Shown one piece after another: positions 40,380 to 48,705 of a DNA stretch of 64,000 bases. The notes beneath the pieces were generated by a model. That model was not told the DNA's origin. It did not search any database and saw only the letters and a list, made by a program, of their open reading frames with translations. The DNA comes from Ignavibacteria bacterium (GTDB lineage Bacteria > Bacteroidota > Ignavibacteria > Tepidaquicellales > OLB5). The translations under genes and the position numbers were made by a program. Within the stretch, counting starts at the first letter, position 1; each line of letters begins with the position of its first letter. Where the stretch lies: positions 1,003,970 to 1,067,969 of the forward strand of contig JAFLBX010000001.1 in NCBI GenBank assembly GCA_017303675.1, given 5' to 3'.

Positions 40380-41783
40380 ATGAAAACCGGCAAAACAAGG
40401 TCAAGAATTGAAAAAGATTCACTCGGAGAAATTGAAATTCCTTACGACGCATATTACGGAGTGCAGACTCAAAGAGCAGTACGTAATTTTCCTGTAAGCG
40501 GGTGGAAAGCTCACCCCGTTATGATAGACGCTTATGTTTACATTAAAAAAGCTGCCGCTATGACTAATGCAGAGCTTGGTCTTTTAAATAAAAAAGTAGC
40601 TGCTGCAATTATTAAAGCTGCCGATGAAGTTCTAAGCGGTAAACACCGCGAGCATTTTGTAGTTGATGTTTACCAGGCTGGTGCAGGTACATCTCATAAT
40701 ATGAATACAAACGAAGTGCTTGCTAACCGCGGTGTGGAATTGATGGGCGGAAAGCGCGGAGACTATAAGCTGATAAATCCGAATGACCATGTCAACATGG
40801 CGCAGTCAACCAATGATACTTTCCCTACAGCTATGAGGCTTGCATCACTCATAATGGCTCAAAGGCTTATGCCGGTAATAAAACATTTTCAGAAAACCCT
40901 TGAGAAAAAAGCCAAACAATTTTCAAAAGTCATAAAATCAGGCAGAACACACCTGCAGGATGCAGCGCCTATCACACTTGGGCAGGAATTTGAAGGCTAT
41001 GCTGAAATTGTTTCAAGACATTATGACCTCATACTTTCTTCACAGAAACATCTCGCAGATCTTGGCATTGGCGGAACTGCAGTAGGTACCGGATTAAACA
41101 CACATGCTAAATACCGCAGCCTGATGGCTAAGAATTTATCAAAAGTATCAGGTTTAAAGCTGCGGCCTACTAAAAATTATTTTGAATCCATGCAAAGCAT
41201 GATGCCGTTTATGGAGCTTTCAAGCGCTATAAATAATTTCGCGATTGATATGACCAAGATCACAAACGATCTCCGTTTGCTGGCATCAGGTCCCACAACA
41301 GGATTTGCAGAAATTATTATGCCTGCAGTGCAGCCCGGTTCTTCAATAATGCCGGGTAAGGTAAATCCTTCAATGGCAGAAATGATGAACCAGGTTCTTT
41401 ACCAGGTTATGGGCAATAACCATACTGTAATGATGTGCTCACAGGCGGGTCAATTGGAATTGAACGTAATGATGCCTGTTATGATATTTAATATAGTATG
41501 GATGATCGAGATACTTAAAAACGCTCTCAAGGCTTTTGATGATAAATGTGTTGCCGGTCTTATAGCAGATGAAAAGAAATGCCGTGACTATGCCGAAAAA
41601 TCCATAAGCATAGTTACAGCCCTGAACCCGATTATCGGGTATGCCAGAGCCGCTGAAATTGCCAAAGAATCAGTTAAGACACACCGCTCTATAATGGATG
41701 TTATACGTTCAAAAAATATTATGCCTGAAAAAGAATTGAATAAGGTTTTAGACCTGATGAAATTAACCAAACCCGGACTGTAA
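40380..41783 (+). CDS. aspA: Aspartate ammonia-lyase
   Basis: 467 residues, usual size for the fumarase/aspartase superfamily. N-terminus SRIEKDSLGEIEIPYDAYYGVQTQRAVRNFPVS is the aspartase form, with QAGAGTSHNMNTNEVLANRG and NPNDHVNMAQSTNDTFPT next. The signature GSSIMPGKVNPS lies at residues ~320-331 with the catalytic loop serine. It deaminates L-aspartate to fumarate and ammonia in the cytoplasm. Fumarase C is the main alternative, but the N-terminal and GTSHNMN patterns favour aspartase. The gene before the TTG-start alanine racemase gene, 4 nt apart. Confidence 0.9.
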   Translation: MKTGKTRSRIEKDSLGEIEIPYDAYYGVQTQRAVRNFPVSGWKAHPVMIDAYVYIKKAAAMTNAELGLLNKKVAAAIIKAADEVLSGKHREHFVVDVYQAGAGTSHNMNTNEVLANRGVELMGGKRGDYKLINPNDHVNMAQSTNDTFPTAMRLASLIMAQRLMPVIKHFQKTLEKKAKQFSKVIKSGRTHLQDAAPITLGQEFEGYAEIVSRHYDLILSSQKHLADLGIGGTAVGTGLNTHAKYRSLMAKNLSKVSGLKLRPTKNYFESMQSMMPFMELSSAINNFAIDMTKITNDLRLLASGPTTGFAEIIMPAVQPGSSIMPGKVNPSMAEMMNQVLYQVMGNNHTVMMCSQAGQLELNVMMPVMIFNIVWMIEILKNALKAFDDKCVAGLIADEKKCRDYAEKSISIVTALNPIIGYARAAEIAKESVKTHRSIMDVIRSKNIMPEKELNKVLDLMKLTKPGL

Positions 41784-41787
41784 AATA

Positions 41788-42936
41788 TTGAATCCTACCC
41801 GGGCTGAAATAGATTTCTCAAAGCTTGCTTTTAATGTTGAGCAGATAAGGCGGCACATTCACGGTGAATATCCGAAACGGAAGATCAAAATTTGCGGTGT
41901 TGTTAAGGCTAATGCTTACGGGCATGGTATTGAAGAAATAAGCAAAAAGCTGGTTGATCTCGGAATTGACTTCCTTGGCGTGGCAAATTATGATGAAGCT
42001 ATCAGGCTGAGAAAGCTTATACCTGATACTCCTATACTTGTTTTCGGTACGCTAATACATTCAAAGCTTGAACCGGCAAAGTATGTTTCTATATTGCATA
42101 AGCATGATCTTACAGCTACTGTTGCTTCTTATGATACGGCGAAATTTCTTAATGATTACAGCAGGAAATTTAAAAGTAAGTTCAAGATCCATATCGAAGT
42201 TGATACCGGGATGAGGCGTATAGGGCTTGATTATAAAAGCGCTTTAAAAACCATTCAGCAGATATCCGCCTTAAAGTATATTGAGCTTGAAGGGATATTT
42301 ACACATTTTGCCTCATCTGAAGAGAAAAATAAATCATTTTCAAAGTTGCAGCTTAAAAGGTTCAACAGGCTGCTTGGTGAGCTTAAAAAGTCAGGTATAG
42401 AAATTCCGATAATTCATTCAGCTAACAGCGGTGCTGTTCTTGATCTGAAAGAATCATATTTTAATATGGTCAGGCCGGGATTACTGTTATACGGGTACTA
42501 CCCGGGCAATGGAGTTAGGAATAAGATTAAGCTTAAGCCAATAATGAATTTAAAGTCAAAAGTAACTTTCATAAAAAAGATAAGCGAAGGCGAAAGTGTA
42601 TCTTACGGAAGAAAATATTTTGCCAGGCAAAATGAGTTTATCGGATCTATACCGATTGGTTATGGTGACGGGTACCAGCGTCTGTTAACCAATAAAGCAA
42701 AGGTTCTTATCAACAAAAAGCTTTACAGGCAGGCCGGTGCAGTTACTATGGACTGGATTATGGTAGAGCTTGGCAAACGATATAATATCAAAATTGGTGA
42801 CGATGTGCTTTTAATGGGTGAAGAAAACGGCATAAATATCGGAGCGGATAAACTGGCAAAGATATGCGGAAAAATTCCGTATGAAATGATTTGCGCTGTT
42901 GCAGACAGGGTCGAAAGAGTATATCTAAACGGATAA
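41788..42936 (+). CDS. alr: Alanine racemase
   Basis: 382 residues with a TTG start at 41788. Fold type III PLP enzyme: the PLP lysine lies in VVKANAYGHG (Lys40), the His/Arg region is HIEVDTGMRRIGLD, the catalytic tyrosine is in SYGRKYFARQ, and the barrel end is SIPIGYGDGYQR. It converts L- to D-alanine for peptidoglycan. Length is complete. It starts 4 nt after aspA and is followed after 3 nt by an unrelated acidic protein gene, so all three are probably on one transcript. Confidence 0.93.
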   Translation: MNPTRAEIDFSKLAFNVEQIRRHIHGEYPKRKIKICGVVKANAYGHGIEEISKKLVDLGIDFLGVANYDEAIRLRKLIPDTPILVFGTLIHSKLEPAKYVSILHKHDLTATVASYDTAKFLNDYSRKFKSKFKIHIEVDTGMRRIGLDYKSALKTIQQISALKYIELEGIFTHFASSEEKNKSFSKLQLKRFNRLLGELKKSGIEIPIIHSANSGAVLDLKESYFNMVRPGLLLYGYYPGNGVRNKIKLKPIMNLKSKVTFIKKISEGESVSYGRKYFARQNEFIGSIPIGYGDGYQRLLTNKAKVLINKKLYRQAGAVTMDWIMVELGKRYNIKIGDDVLLMGEENGINIGADKLAKICGKIPYEMICAVADRVERVYLNG

Positions 42937-42939
42937 TAA

Positions 42940-44772
42940 ATGACATTTAAAAAAGATTATATAAATTACCTTCTTTATACTGTGGTTCATTCACCATCAG
43001 GTGAATTTAAAGAAAATTACAGGTTAAGTAAGCTGGTAGACAGCATTATTGCCGTTGATGATGTAATGAAGGTTACCTTTATTATCGGTAAAACTGCCGG
43101 GCTGGATATGCTTTTTAAATATTTGCTCTATATATCCGATAAAATAGATAAGTCTCAGGTTACAATTTTTAATCTTAAGGATAATTTTGAGTACGATAAA
43201 CAGAATATAACGAAGATATGTTCAAAAATTGATCTTTATAAAAGTGAAAATGTTCAGGAAGCAATAAAAGAAATTACAAGCGATTCTTCTGAGGCGGCAA
43301 AAAATGAAGTTGAAGAAATCCAAACAGAAAATAAGGAAAAAATAGTATTTAATATTGATGAAGATAGTAATATTGCACAGATAGAAGAAACGGAAGAAAT
43401 GGAAACCGTTGAAACTCAAAGCGATGAAGAGGATGGCTTAACTCTGATTGAAAATGCCGGTTCCAACAATACAGAAACCGAAGTATTTGAGCTTGAAAGT
43501 ATCAGCGAATCGGTTGAAAATAGTGATAAGGAAAACGAAAGTAATATAAAAATATACGAAAGCTTAAATTCAGAAAATGAACCTGAACAGGAAGAATTGG
43601 ACGAAGAAGAAGGTAATATTTCAACAGAAGAATTTGAGGAAACTGAAAGTATAATTGCTGAAATAGAATCTGAAAATGATGAAATTGATGAAATTGATGA
43701 AATTGATGAAGAAACTGTTAAAGAAGAAGATTTACCTGAAATTGAAATAGAAGTACACAAACCCAAAGGCGGCTCTCCTGAAGATGAGCATATTAAAGAA
43801 GAAGCTATAACTAATGAAGCCTATTATACATTTGAAAGCAGGTTCTTTGAAGAAGTAAAGATACTTGAAAAACTTTTGGCTTCAGTAGGCAGAGATTGTA
43901 TAACAGATGATAACGGTAAACTAAGCGATAAATGCCTGCAGGCATTAACGGAAATATTGGGAATAACCAGCGAGCTATCAAATCTTTCAAGGCAGCTTTC
44001 CTTTGATCTTACTGCAGATATATTCCTAACAATGAATATTTATTTTACCAGATCCATTAGCCAGCCCGAACTGTTAACATTTGAAAGGATCAGCCTGCTG
44101 GATTCATCGCTGGCGCTTGTGAACAGCCTGATAAAAGGCGAAGATTATTTGAATTATGATTCCATTGTAGATAAAATAGAAAAGCTGAAATCAGATATTT
44201 CAGGCGATCAGCAAAAAGAGCTGAAACCCAAAGAAGAAATTACCGAAGATATTTCTGCGGCTGAAAGTATTGCTGAAGAAACAGGTGCGTCAAACCCTGA
44301 ATATAAAGAGATTGACCCTGAGGATAAAATACAGGAAGAAATTATCAGACCGATACCGGTTATTGAAAAACCAGAGCTGAAAAAATCACAGCTTGAAACA
44401 GCTAATTTTAAGCTGAAATATCTTGTAAAAGAATTTGAAAAAAGTTTTACAGGTATCGGTAACTTAAAAGGAGAGTACAGCAAAATTGATGCCCTTGAAA
44501 AAATCAGTGAGCTAAATAATGCATTGAGGCTTATCGCAAAGATATCTGCTGCAATTAAGAACAGGGATGTTTTAAAGCTTGCTGAAGTTACCTATGTATT
44601 CTTAAAATATGTTAAAGATTACAGAATGGATATGCAGGAAGCAGAAGTTCAGCAGATAATAAAATATATAATTTTTACTTTTAAAATGCTTCTTACTGAT
44701 AGAAAGCCGGAAGACTTTAATGTATTGGTACAGCATTTAAATAACCCGGTGAAGATCTTTGCCGATTCTTAA
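42940..44772 (+). CDS. Acidic low-complexity protein of unknown function
   Basis: 610 residues, unrecognised. Residues 1-95 look folded (YINYLLYTVVHSPSGEFKENYRLSKLVDSI, TFIIGKTAGLDMLFKYLLYI). Residues ~95-285 are a long Glu/Asp-rich disordered region, containing three exact copies of a 9-bp unit (GAAATTGAT, 43681-43707). Residues ~290-390 and ~480-610 are helical domains. No signal peptide or membrane segment. It starts 3 nt after alr and ends 16 nt before the manC gene. The design (two folded ends joined by an acidic linker) suggests a scaffold or partner-binding protein. Confidence 0.72.
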   Translation: MTFKKDYINYLLYTVVHSPSGEFKENYRLSKLVDSIIAVDDVMKVTFIIGKTAGLDMLFKYLLYISDKIDKSQVTIFNLKDNFEYDKQNITKICSKIDLYKSENVQEAIKEITSDSSEAAKNEVEEIQTENKEKIVFNIDEDSNIAQIEETEEMETVETQSDEEDGLTLIENAGSNNTETEVFELESISESVENSDKENESNIKIYESLNSENEPEQEELDEEEGNISTEEFEETESIIAEIESENDEIDEIDEIDEETVKEEDLPEIEIEVHKPKGGSPEDEHIKEEAITNEAYYTFESRFFEEVKILEKLLASVGRDCITDDNGKLSDKCLQALTEILGITSELSNLSRQLSFDLTADIFLTMNIYFTRSISQPELLTFERISLLDSSLALVNSLIKGEDYLNYDSIVDKIEKLKSDISGDQQKELKPKEEITEDISAAESIAEETGASNPEYKEIDPEDKIQEEIIRPIPVIEKPELKKSQLETANFKLKYLVKEFEKSFTGIGNLKGEYSKIDALEKISELNNALRLIAKISAAIKNRDVLKLAEVTYVFLKYVKDYRMDMQEAEVQQIIKYIIFTFKMLLTDRKPEDFNVLVQHLNNPVKIFADS

Positions 44773-44788
44773 ATATTAAAAGAACGAA

Positions 44789-45877
44789 ATGAAATCATAT
44801 GCTATAGTTATGGCCGGGGGGGTTGGAGCCAGGTTCTGGCCTTACGGAACATCAAAGCTGCCAAAACAGTTTTTGCCTATCGCTAATTCAAGCGATACTA
44901 TGCTTCAGCTTACTATTAAAAGGCTGAAAGATATTGTGCCGATCGAACAGGTATTCATAATTACAAATAAACAATATATCGATCTTGTTAAAAAGCAGCT
45001 TCCCAGAATCCCGAAAGAAAACATTATTGGTGAGCCTGTCGGCAGAAACACAGCTCCTTGTATAGGGCTGGCTTCTACTATCTTAAAACAGTATGATGAA
45101 AAAGCCAAAATGTTCGTTGTTCCCGCCGATCATTTAATTGAAAACGTTGATGAATTCACGAAGGTTGTTAATACAGGACTAAAGTTTGTGGAACAGAACG
45201 ATTCAATTGTAACCCTTGGCATTGTGCCTTCGCACCCTGAAACTGGTTATGGATATATCCAGTTCATTGAAGACGCATTTTATAAATCAGAAAAAAGTGA
45301 TGTGAATATTTACAGGGTTAAAACATTTGCTGAAAAACCCTCGCTTGATGTTGCCAAAGTATTTCTTGAAAGCGGTGATTTTTTATGGAACAGCGGAATG
45401 TTCATTTTCAGGGCAGATACAATGCTTAAGCAAATGAGCGACCTGCTTCCTGACCTGCATCACCAGCTTTTGAAAATTGAAAAATCAATTCATACCCAGA
45501 AATATCAAAGCGTGCTCGAACAGGTCTTTGCCGAAATTAAAAGTATTTCCATTGATTACGGTATAATGGAAAAAGCTAAAAATGTATATGTGATTAAGGC
45601 AGATCTTAAATGGAGCGACCTCGGAAGCTGGGATGAAGTATCCAGGCTTAAAAATAAGGATAAAAATAATAATTCTGTTATCGGAGACAGCTTTATTAAA
45701 GATTCCCATAATAACCTTATAATGTCCCCTAAAGGTTTTGTGGGTGTTATCGGGGTTGATGACCTCATAATAATAGATACAAAAGACGGCCTGCTTGTCT
45801 GCAAAAAAGACAGGTCACAGGAAGTAAAAGAAATTGTTGATTATTTAAAAAGAAAGGGACTTAGCGATTATATATGA
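44789..45877 (+). CDS. manC: Mannose-1-phosphate guanylyltransferase
   Basis: 362 residues. The nucleotidyltransferase signature AIVMAGGVGARFWPYGTSKLPKQFLPI lies at the N-terminus in the form specific for GDP-mannose synthesis. ENIIGEPVGRNTAPCIGLAS, then FVVPADHLIENVDEF, TLGIVPSHPETGYGYIQF, TFAEKPSLDVAKVFL, FLWNSGMFIF and DLKWSDLGSWDEV follow. It makes GDP-mannose from mannose-1-phosphate and GTP. No C-terminal isomerase cupin, so it is the single-function form. GDP-mannose feeds polysaccharide or LPS-like synthesis, in keeping with the glycosyltransferase and ligase genes downstream. Overlaps the next gene by 4 nt. Confidence 0.93.
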   Translation: MKSYAIVMAGGVGARFWPYGTSKLPKQFLPIANSSDTMLQLTIKRLKDIVPIEQVFIITNKQYIDLVKKQLPRIPKENIIGEPVGRNTAPCIGLASTILKQYDEKAKMFVVPADHLIENVDEFTKVVNTGLKFVEQNDSIVTLGIVPSHPETGYGYIQFIEDAFYKSEKSDVNIYRVKTFAEKPSLDVAKVFLESGDFLWNSGMFIFRADTMLKQMSDLLPDLHHQLLKIEKSIHTQKYQSVLEQVFAEIKSISIDYGIMEKAKNVYVIKADLKWSDLGSWDEVSRLKNKDKNNNSVIGDSFIKDSHNNLIMSPKGFVGVIGVDDLIIIDTKDGLLVCKKDRSQEVKEIVDYLKRKGLSDYI

Positions 45878-46272
45878 TAAACAAGATCTCTCACCTGGGA
45901 ATTGCTGTTAAAGACCTTAAAACTGCATCAGAAACTTACAAAAAGCTTCTGCAGTCTGAACCTTCTGAAATGGAATATGTAGCTGAACAGAAGGTAAATG
46001 TTGTTAAATTTACAATCGGAGAGTCAACCATAGAGCTGCTGGAAGGAACATCAGCGGATTCTCCAATTTCAAAATTCATAGAAAAACGCGGAGAAGGAAT
46101 TCATCATATAGCATATGAATCTGATGATGTTAAAACAGATCTTAAAAGGCTTGATAGTGAAGGATTTGAGCTTATAAATAAAGAACCGCGAATTGGATCT
46201 GATAACATGCTGATCGCATTTGTAAATCCAAAATCAATCGGCGGTGTTTTAACAGAAGTCTGCCAGCATTAA
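45874..46272 (+). CDS. mce: Methylmalonyl-CoA epimerase
   Basis: 132 residues, a single VOC (glyoxalase-like) domain. NKISHLGIAVKDLKTASETYKKLL opens with the metal-binding His, and VNVVKFTIGESTIELLEGTSADSPISKFIEKRGEGIHHIAYESDDV supplies the second His and the Glu. GGVLTEVCQH ends it. This pattern is typical of methylmalonyl-CoA epimerase, linking propionyl-CoA/methylmalonyl-CoA to succinyl-CoA. It overlaps manC by 4 nt, so is translated with it despite an unrelated pathway. Confidence 0.88.
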   Translation: MINKISHLGIAVKDLKTASETYKKLLQSEPSEMEYVAEQKVNVVKFTIGESTIELLEGTSADSPISKFIEKRGEGIHHIAYESDDVKTDLKRLDSEGFELINKEPRIGSDNMLIAFVNPKSIGGVLTEVCQH

Positions 46273-46289
46273 AATTTATATTTTAATTA

Positions 46290-47411
46290 TTGCAGGAGAT
46301 CAAAAAAATACTGTTTCTGGCTGAAGGCCAGATGGGCGATTCTATTGTTTTAACTCCTGCTCTCAAAGCCGCAAAAGCTTCTTTGCCGGATGTTGAAATT
46401 ACTATACTCCTTTTTCACAGGCGTAAGTATATTAATAACACCCGTGAAGGAAATCCTTACATCGAAAAAAGCAATTTTGAAGGTACCGCTGAAGTATTCA
46501 GGAATAATCCGTTTGTTGATAATGTTCTTGAGCTTGACCGAAGGGCAATGCGCGCCTTAAAAGGATTTGCAAGGCTTAAAGCCGAGTGGCAATGTGTAAA
46601 ATATCTGCGCGCGTTAAAATTTGATGCAGCTGTCTCAACCTTTCCGCAGAACAGATTTGTACTTTGGTCTTTTTTTGCAGGTATAAAACGCAGGGTAGGT
46701 GAAAAAAACCAGCCTTTTGATTATCTGCTCACCGATAAACCTCCCGTAAAAAGAAGTGATTCAGGTGTTCTTAATTATTTTTGCTCTTTGCTGGAACCGC
46801 TTGGCATTACTACCGAAGATAAAAGTACATTTTTCCAGGTGCCTGCAGAATGTATTCAGGCTGCCGCGAAATTTTTTTCAGAACATGATAAAGGTAAAAA
46901 AATAATTGTAGTACATCCCGGAGCAAGCGATAAGGACAGGCAGCTGCCGCCGGAAAAGCTTAAAGAAGTGCTGATAAAAGCTGAAAAAAGCAATAAGTAT
47001 AATATTGTTTTAGCTTATAGTGAATATGACGAAGAATATGTAAATGCGCTCAAAAAGATCTATACCGGCAGTATCAGTTTCGTAAAAACAAAAACTATTG
47101 GTGAGCTTGCAGGAATATTAAAGTATGCAGATGCTGCTTTAGTTCATAATTCCGGCCCCAGGCATCTTGCAGCTGCTGTTGGCGTTAAAACCATAGGCCT
47201 GCTTGAAAAATACGATGATATAATGTGGAAGATCTACGAAAACGATAATTTTCATGCAATAGTTCAAGCACGGTTCGCATGTAATTTATGCAGTGAAGGC
47301 AAATGCCGCGGGATAATTCCTGAAAATGAAGTGTTCGGAGCGAAATGTATGCATGATATAAGTACTGAAGAAATTTTTTCCTCAATAGAAACAATCATTA
47401 ATAATCCGTAA
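46290..47411 (+). CDS. Glycosyltransferase family 9 (heptosyltransferase-like)
   Basis: 373 residues, TTG start at 46290 (an in-frame TAA lies just upstream and no earlier ATG exists). GT9 pattern: KKILFLAEGQMGDSIVLTPALKAAKASLPDVEITILL, then IIVVHPGASDKDRQLPPEKL, and ADAALVHNSGPRHLAAAVGVKTIGLL. Family 9 enzymes transfer heptose or related sugars from ADP- or similar donors to the LPS core on the cytoplasmic side. The donor here cannot be read. Two cysteine pairs near the end (RFACNLCSEGKCRG) are shared with many GT9 members. Fits the envelope polysaccharide theme of neighbours manC and the ligase gene. Confidence 0.87.
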   Translation: MQEIKKILFLAEGQMGDSIVLTPALKAAKASLPDVEITILLFHRRKYINNTREGNPYIEKSNFEGTAEVFRNNPFVDNVLELDRRAMRALKGFARLKAEWQCVKYLRALKFDAAVSTFPQNRFVLWSFFAGIKRRVGEKNQPFDYLLTDKPPVKRSDSGVLNYFCSLLEPLGITTEDKSTFFQVPAECIQAAAKFFSEHDKGKKIIVVHPGASDKDRQLPPEKLKEVLIKAEKSNKYNIVLAYSEYDEEYVNALKKIYTGSISFVKTKTIGELAGILKYADAALVHNSGPRHLAAAVGVKTIGLLEKYDDIMWKIYENDNFHAIVQARFACNLCSEGKCRGIIPENEVFGAKCMHDISTEEIFSSIETIINNP

Positions 47412-47431
47412 TTTTGCTGATAAACAGATAT

Positions 47432-47887
47432 ATGAAATACATTATATTAATAATTATTTTTAATTTACAGCTAATGGCACAGGAAAAAACTGATATGCAA
47501 AAGCTTTTGTGGATAGCGGATAGCTGGGTATCTGCTTCTGGTGAAACCACCAGTTATGAAGAATGGAAAGTTATAAATGATGATCTGTTTGAAGGCGGCT
47601 CAAAAACTATTAAAGAAGGAAAAGTTATTTTCAGTGAATCCCTGAAAATTGAAAAAACTGCCGATGGAATATATTATGTGGCTGATGTAGCCCATAACCC
47701 AGCCCCGGTAAAATTTAAATTAACTAATGTAACTGATACCAGCGCTGTGTTTGAAAACCCTGATCACGACTTTCCGAAAAAAATAACATACCTGCTTGAA
47801 GAGGGAAATCTTCATGCATTTATAGAAGGACCCGGTAAAGACGGAAATACAAAAAAAGTAGATTTTTATATGCAGAAAATGAGATAA
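47432..47887 (+). CDS. DUF6265 secreted protein
   Basis: 151 residues from ATG 47432; an upstream TTG at 47414 adds six residues in front of the signal peptide and is less likely. Signal peptide MKYIILIIIFNLQLMAQ. Domain pattern DMQKLLWIADSWVSASGETTSYEEWKVINDDLFEGGS, and VFENPDHDFPKKITYLLEEGNLHAFIEG matches DUF6265, a lipocalin-like small beta barrel. Probably periplasmic. Eighteen nt after the GT9 gene region and 5 nt before mscS. Confidence 0.78.
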   Translation: MKYIILIIIFNLQLMAQEKTDMQKLLWIADSWVSASGETTSYEEWKVINDDLFEGGSKTIKEGKVIFSESLKIEKTADGIYYVADVAHNPAPVKFKLTNVTDTSAVFENPDHDFPKKITYLLEEGNLHAFIEGPGKDGNTKKVDFYMQKMR

Positions 47888-47892
47888 GTATT

Positions 47893-48705
47893 ATGCTGGA
47901 TAAACAAACTATTGAAATACTTACTAAAGAAGTTATAGAATACCTCCCCAAGCTTGCTCTTGCTTTAGTGACACTTGTTATCGGGCTTTATTTGATAAAG
48001 CTGCTTATCAAATTCCTTAACAGGGTCATGCAATCCCGGAAGATAGATGAATCCCTGAGGCCTTTCTTCAGAACGCTGGTTTCTATAGTACTTAAAATTC
48101 TGCTCATTATCAGTGTGATGGGTATGATAGGTATCGAAATGACCTCCTTCATTGCGCTGCTTGGCGCGGTTGGACTTTCAATCGGTATGGCGCTTTCAGG
48201 CTCACTGCAGCATTTCGCCGGCGGCGTACTGCTGCTTATTTATAAACCGTTCAGCAAAGGTGATTTCATCGAAGCGCAGGGGCACAAAGGAACGGTCATG
48301 GAATTAAGGATTTTTAATACCGTAATAAATACACTTGATAACAAAGTGGTTTTTATTCCAAACGGGCCGCTTTCAACCGGACCCATAGTGAATTATACTC
48401 TTGAAAACACCCGAAGGATCGACTCCGTTTTTTCGATCAGCTACGCTGATGATATAGCAAAAGCTAAATCGATAATTATGAATGTGATCAATTCAAACGA
48501 AAAGATACTTAAAGATCCGGAAGTTATAATAGGCGTTAAGGAGCTTGGTGCAAGCTCAGTTAATATTGAATCCCGGGTATGGGTTAAAACAGATGACCTT
48601 GTTGAGCTGACATTTTTTATGAATGAAGCCGTAAAGAATGAGTTTGATAAAAACGGTATTTCAATACCCTTCCCGCAAATGGACGTTAACCTGAAGAAAC
48701 AATAA
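47893..48705 (+). CDS. Small-conductance mechanosensitive channel, MscS family
   Basis: 270 residues, the short MscS form. Three transmembrane helices in the first ~115 residues; TM3 carries the gating glycine/alanine pattern GLSIGMALSGSLQHFAGGVLLLIYKPF. The beta domain has FSKGDFIEAQGHKGTVMELRIFNTVINTLDNKVVFIPNGPL, and a C-terminal alpha/beta domain follows. It releases solutes upon hypoosmotic shock. Its stop overlaps the following ATG by one base (TAATG). Confidence 0.93.
   Translation: MLDKQTIEILTKEVIEYLPKLALALVTLVIGLYLIKLLIKFLNRVMQSRKIDESLRPFFRTLVSIVLKILLIISVMGMIGIEMTSFIALLGAVGLSIGMALSGSLQHFAGGVLLLIYKPFSKGDFIEAQGHKGTVMELRIFNTVINTLDNKVVFIPNGPLSTGPIVNYTLENTRRIDSVFSISYADDIAKAKSIIMNVINSNEKILKDPEVIIGVKELGASSVNIESRVWVKTDDLVELTFFMNEAVKNEFDKNGISIPFPQMDVNLKKQ

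Noticed and set aside
43416-43766. Ser-rich frame opposite the acidic protein
   Set aside because: It is the complement of GAA/GAT-rich low-complexity coding sequence, with no start signals of its own.
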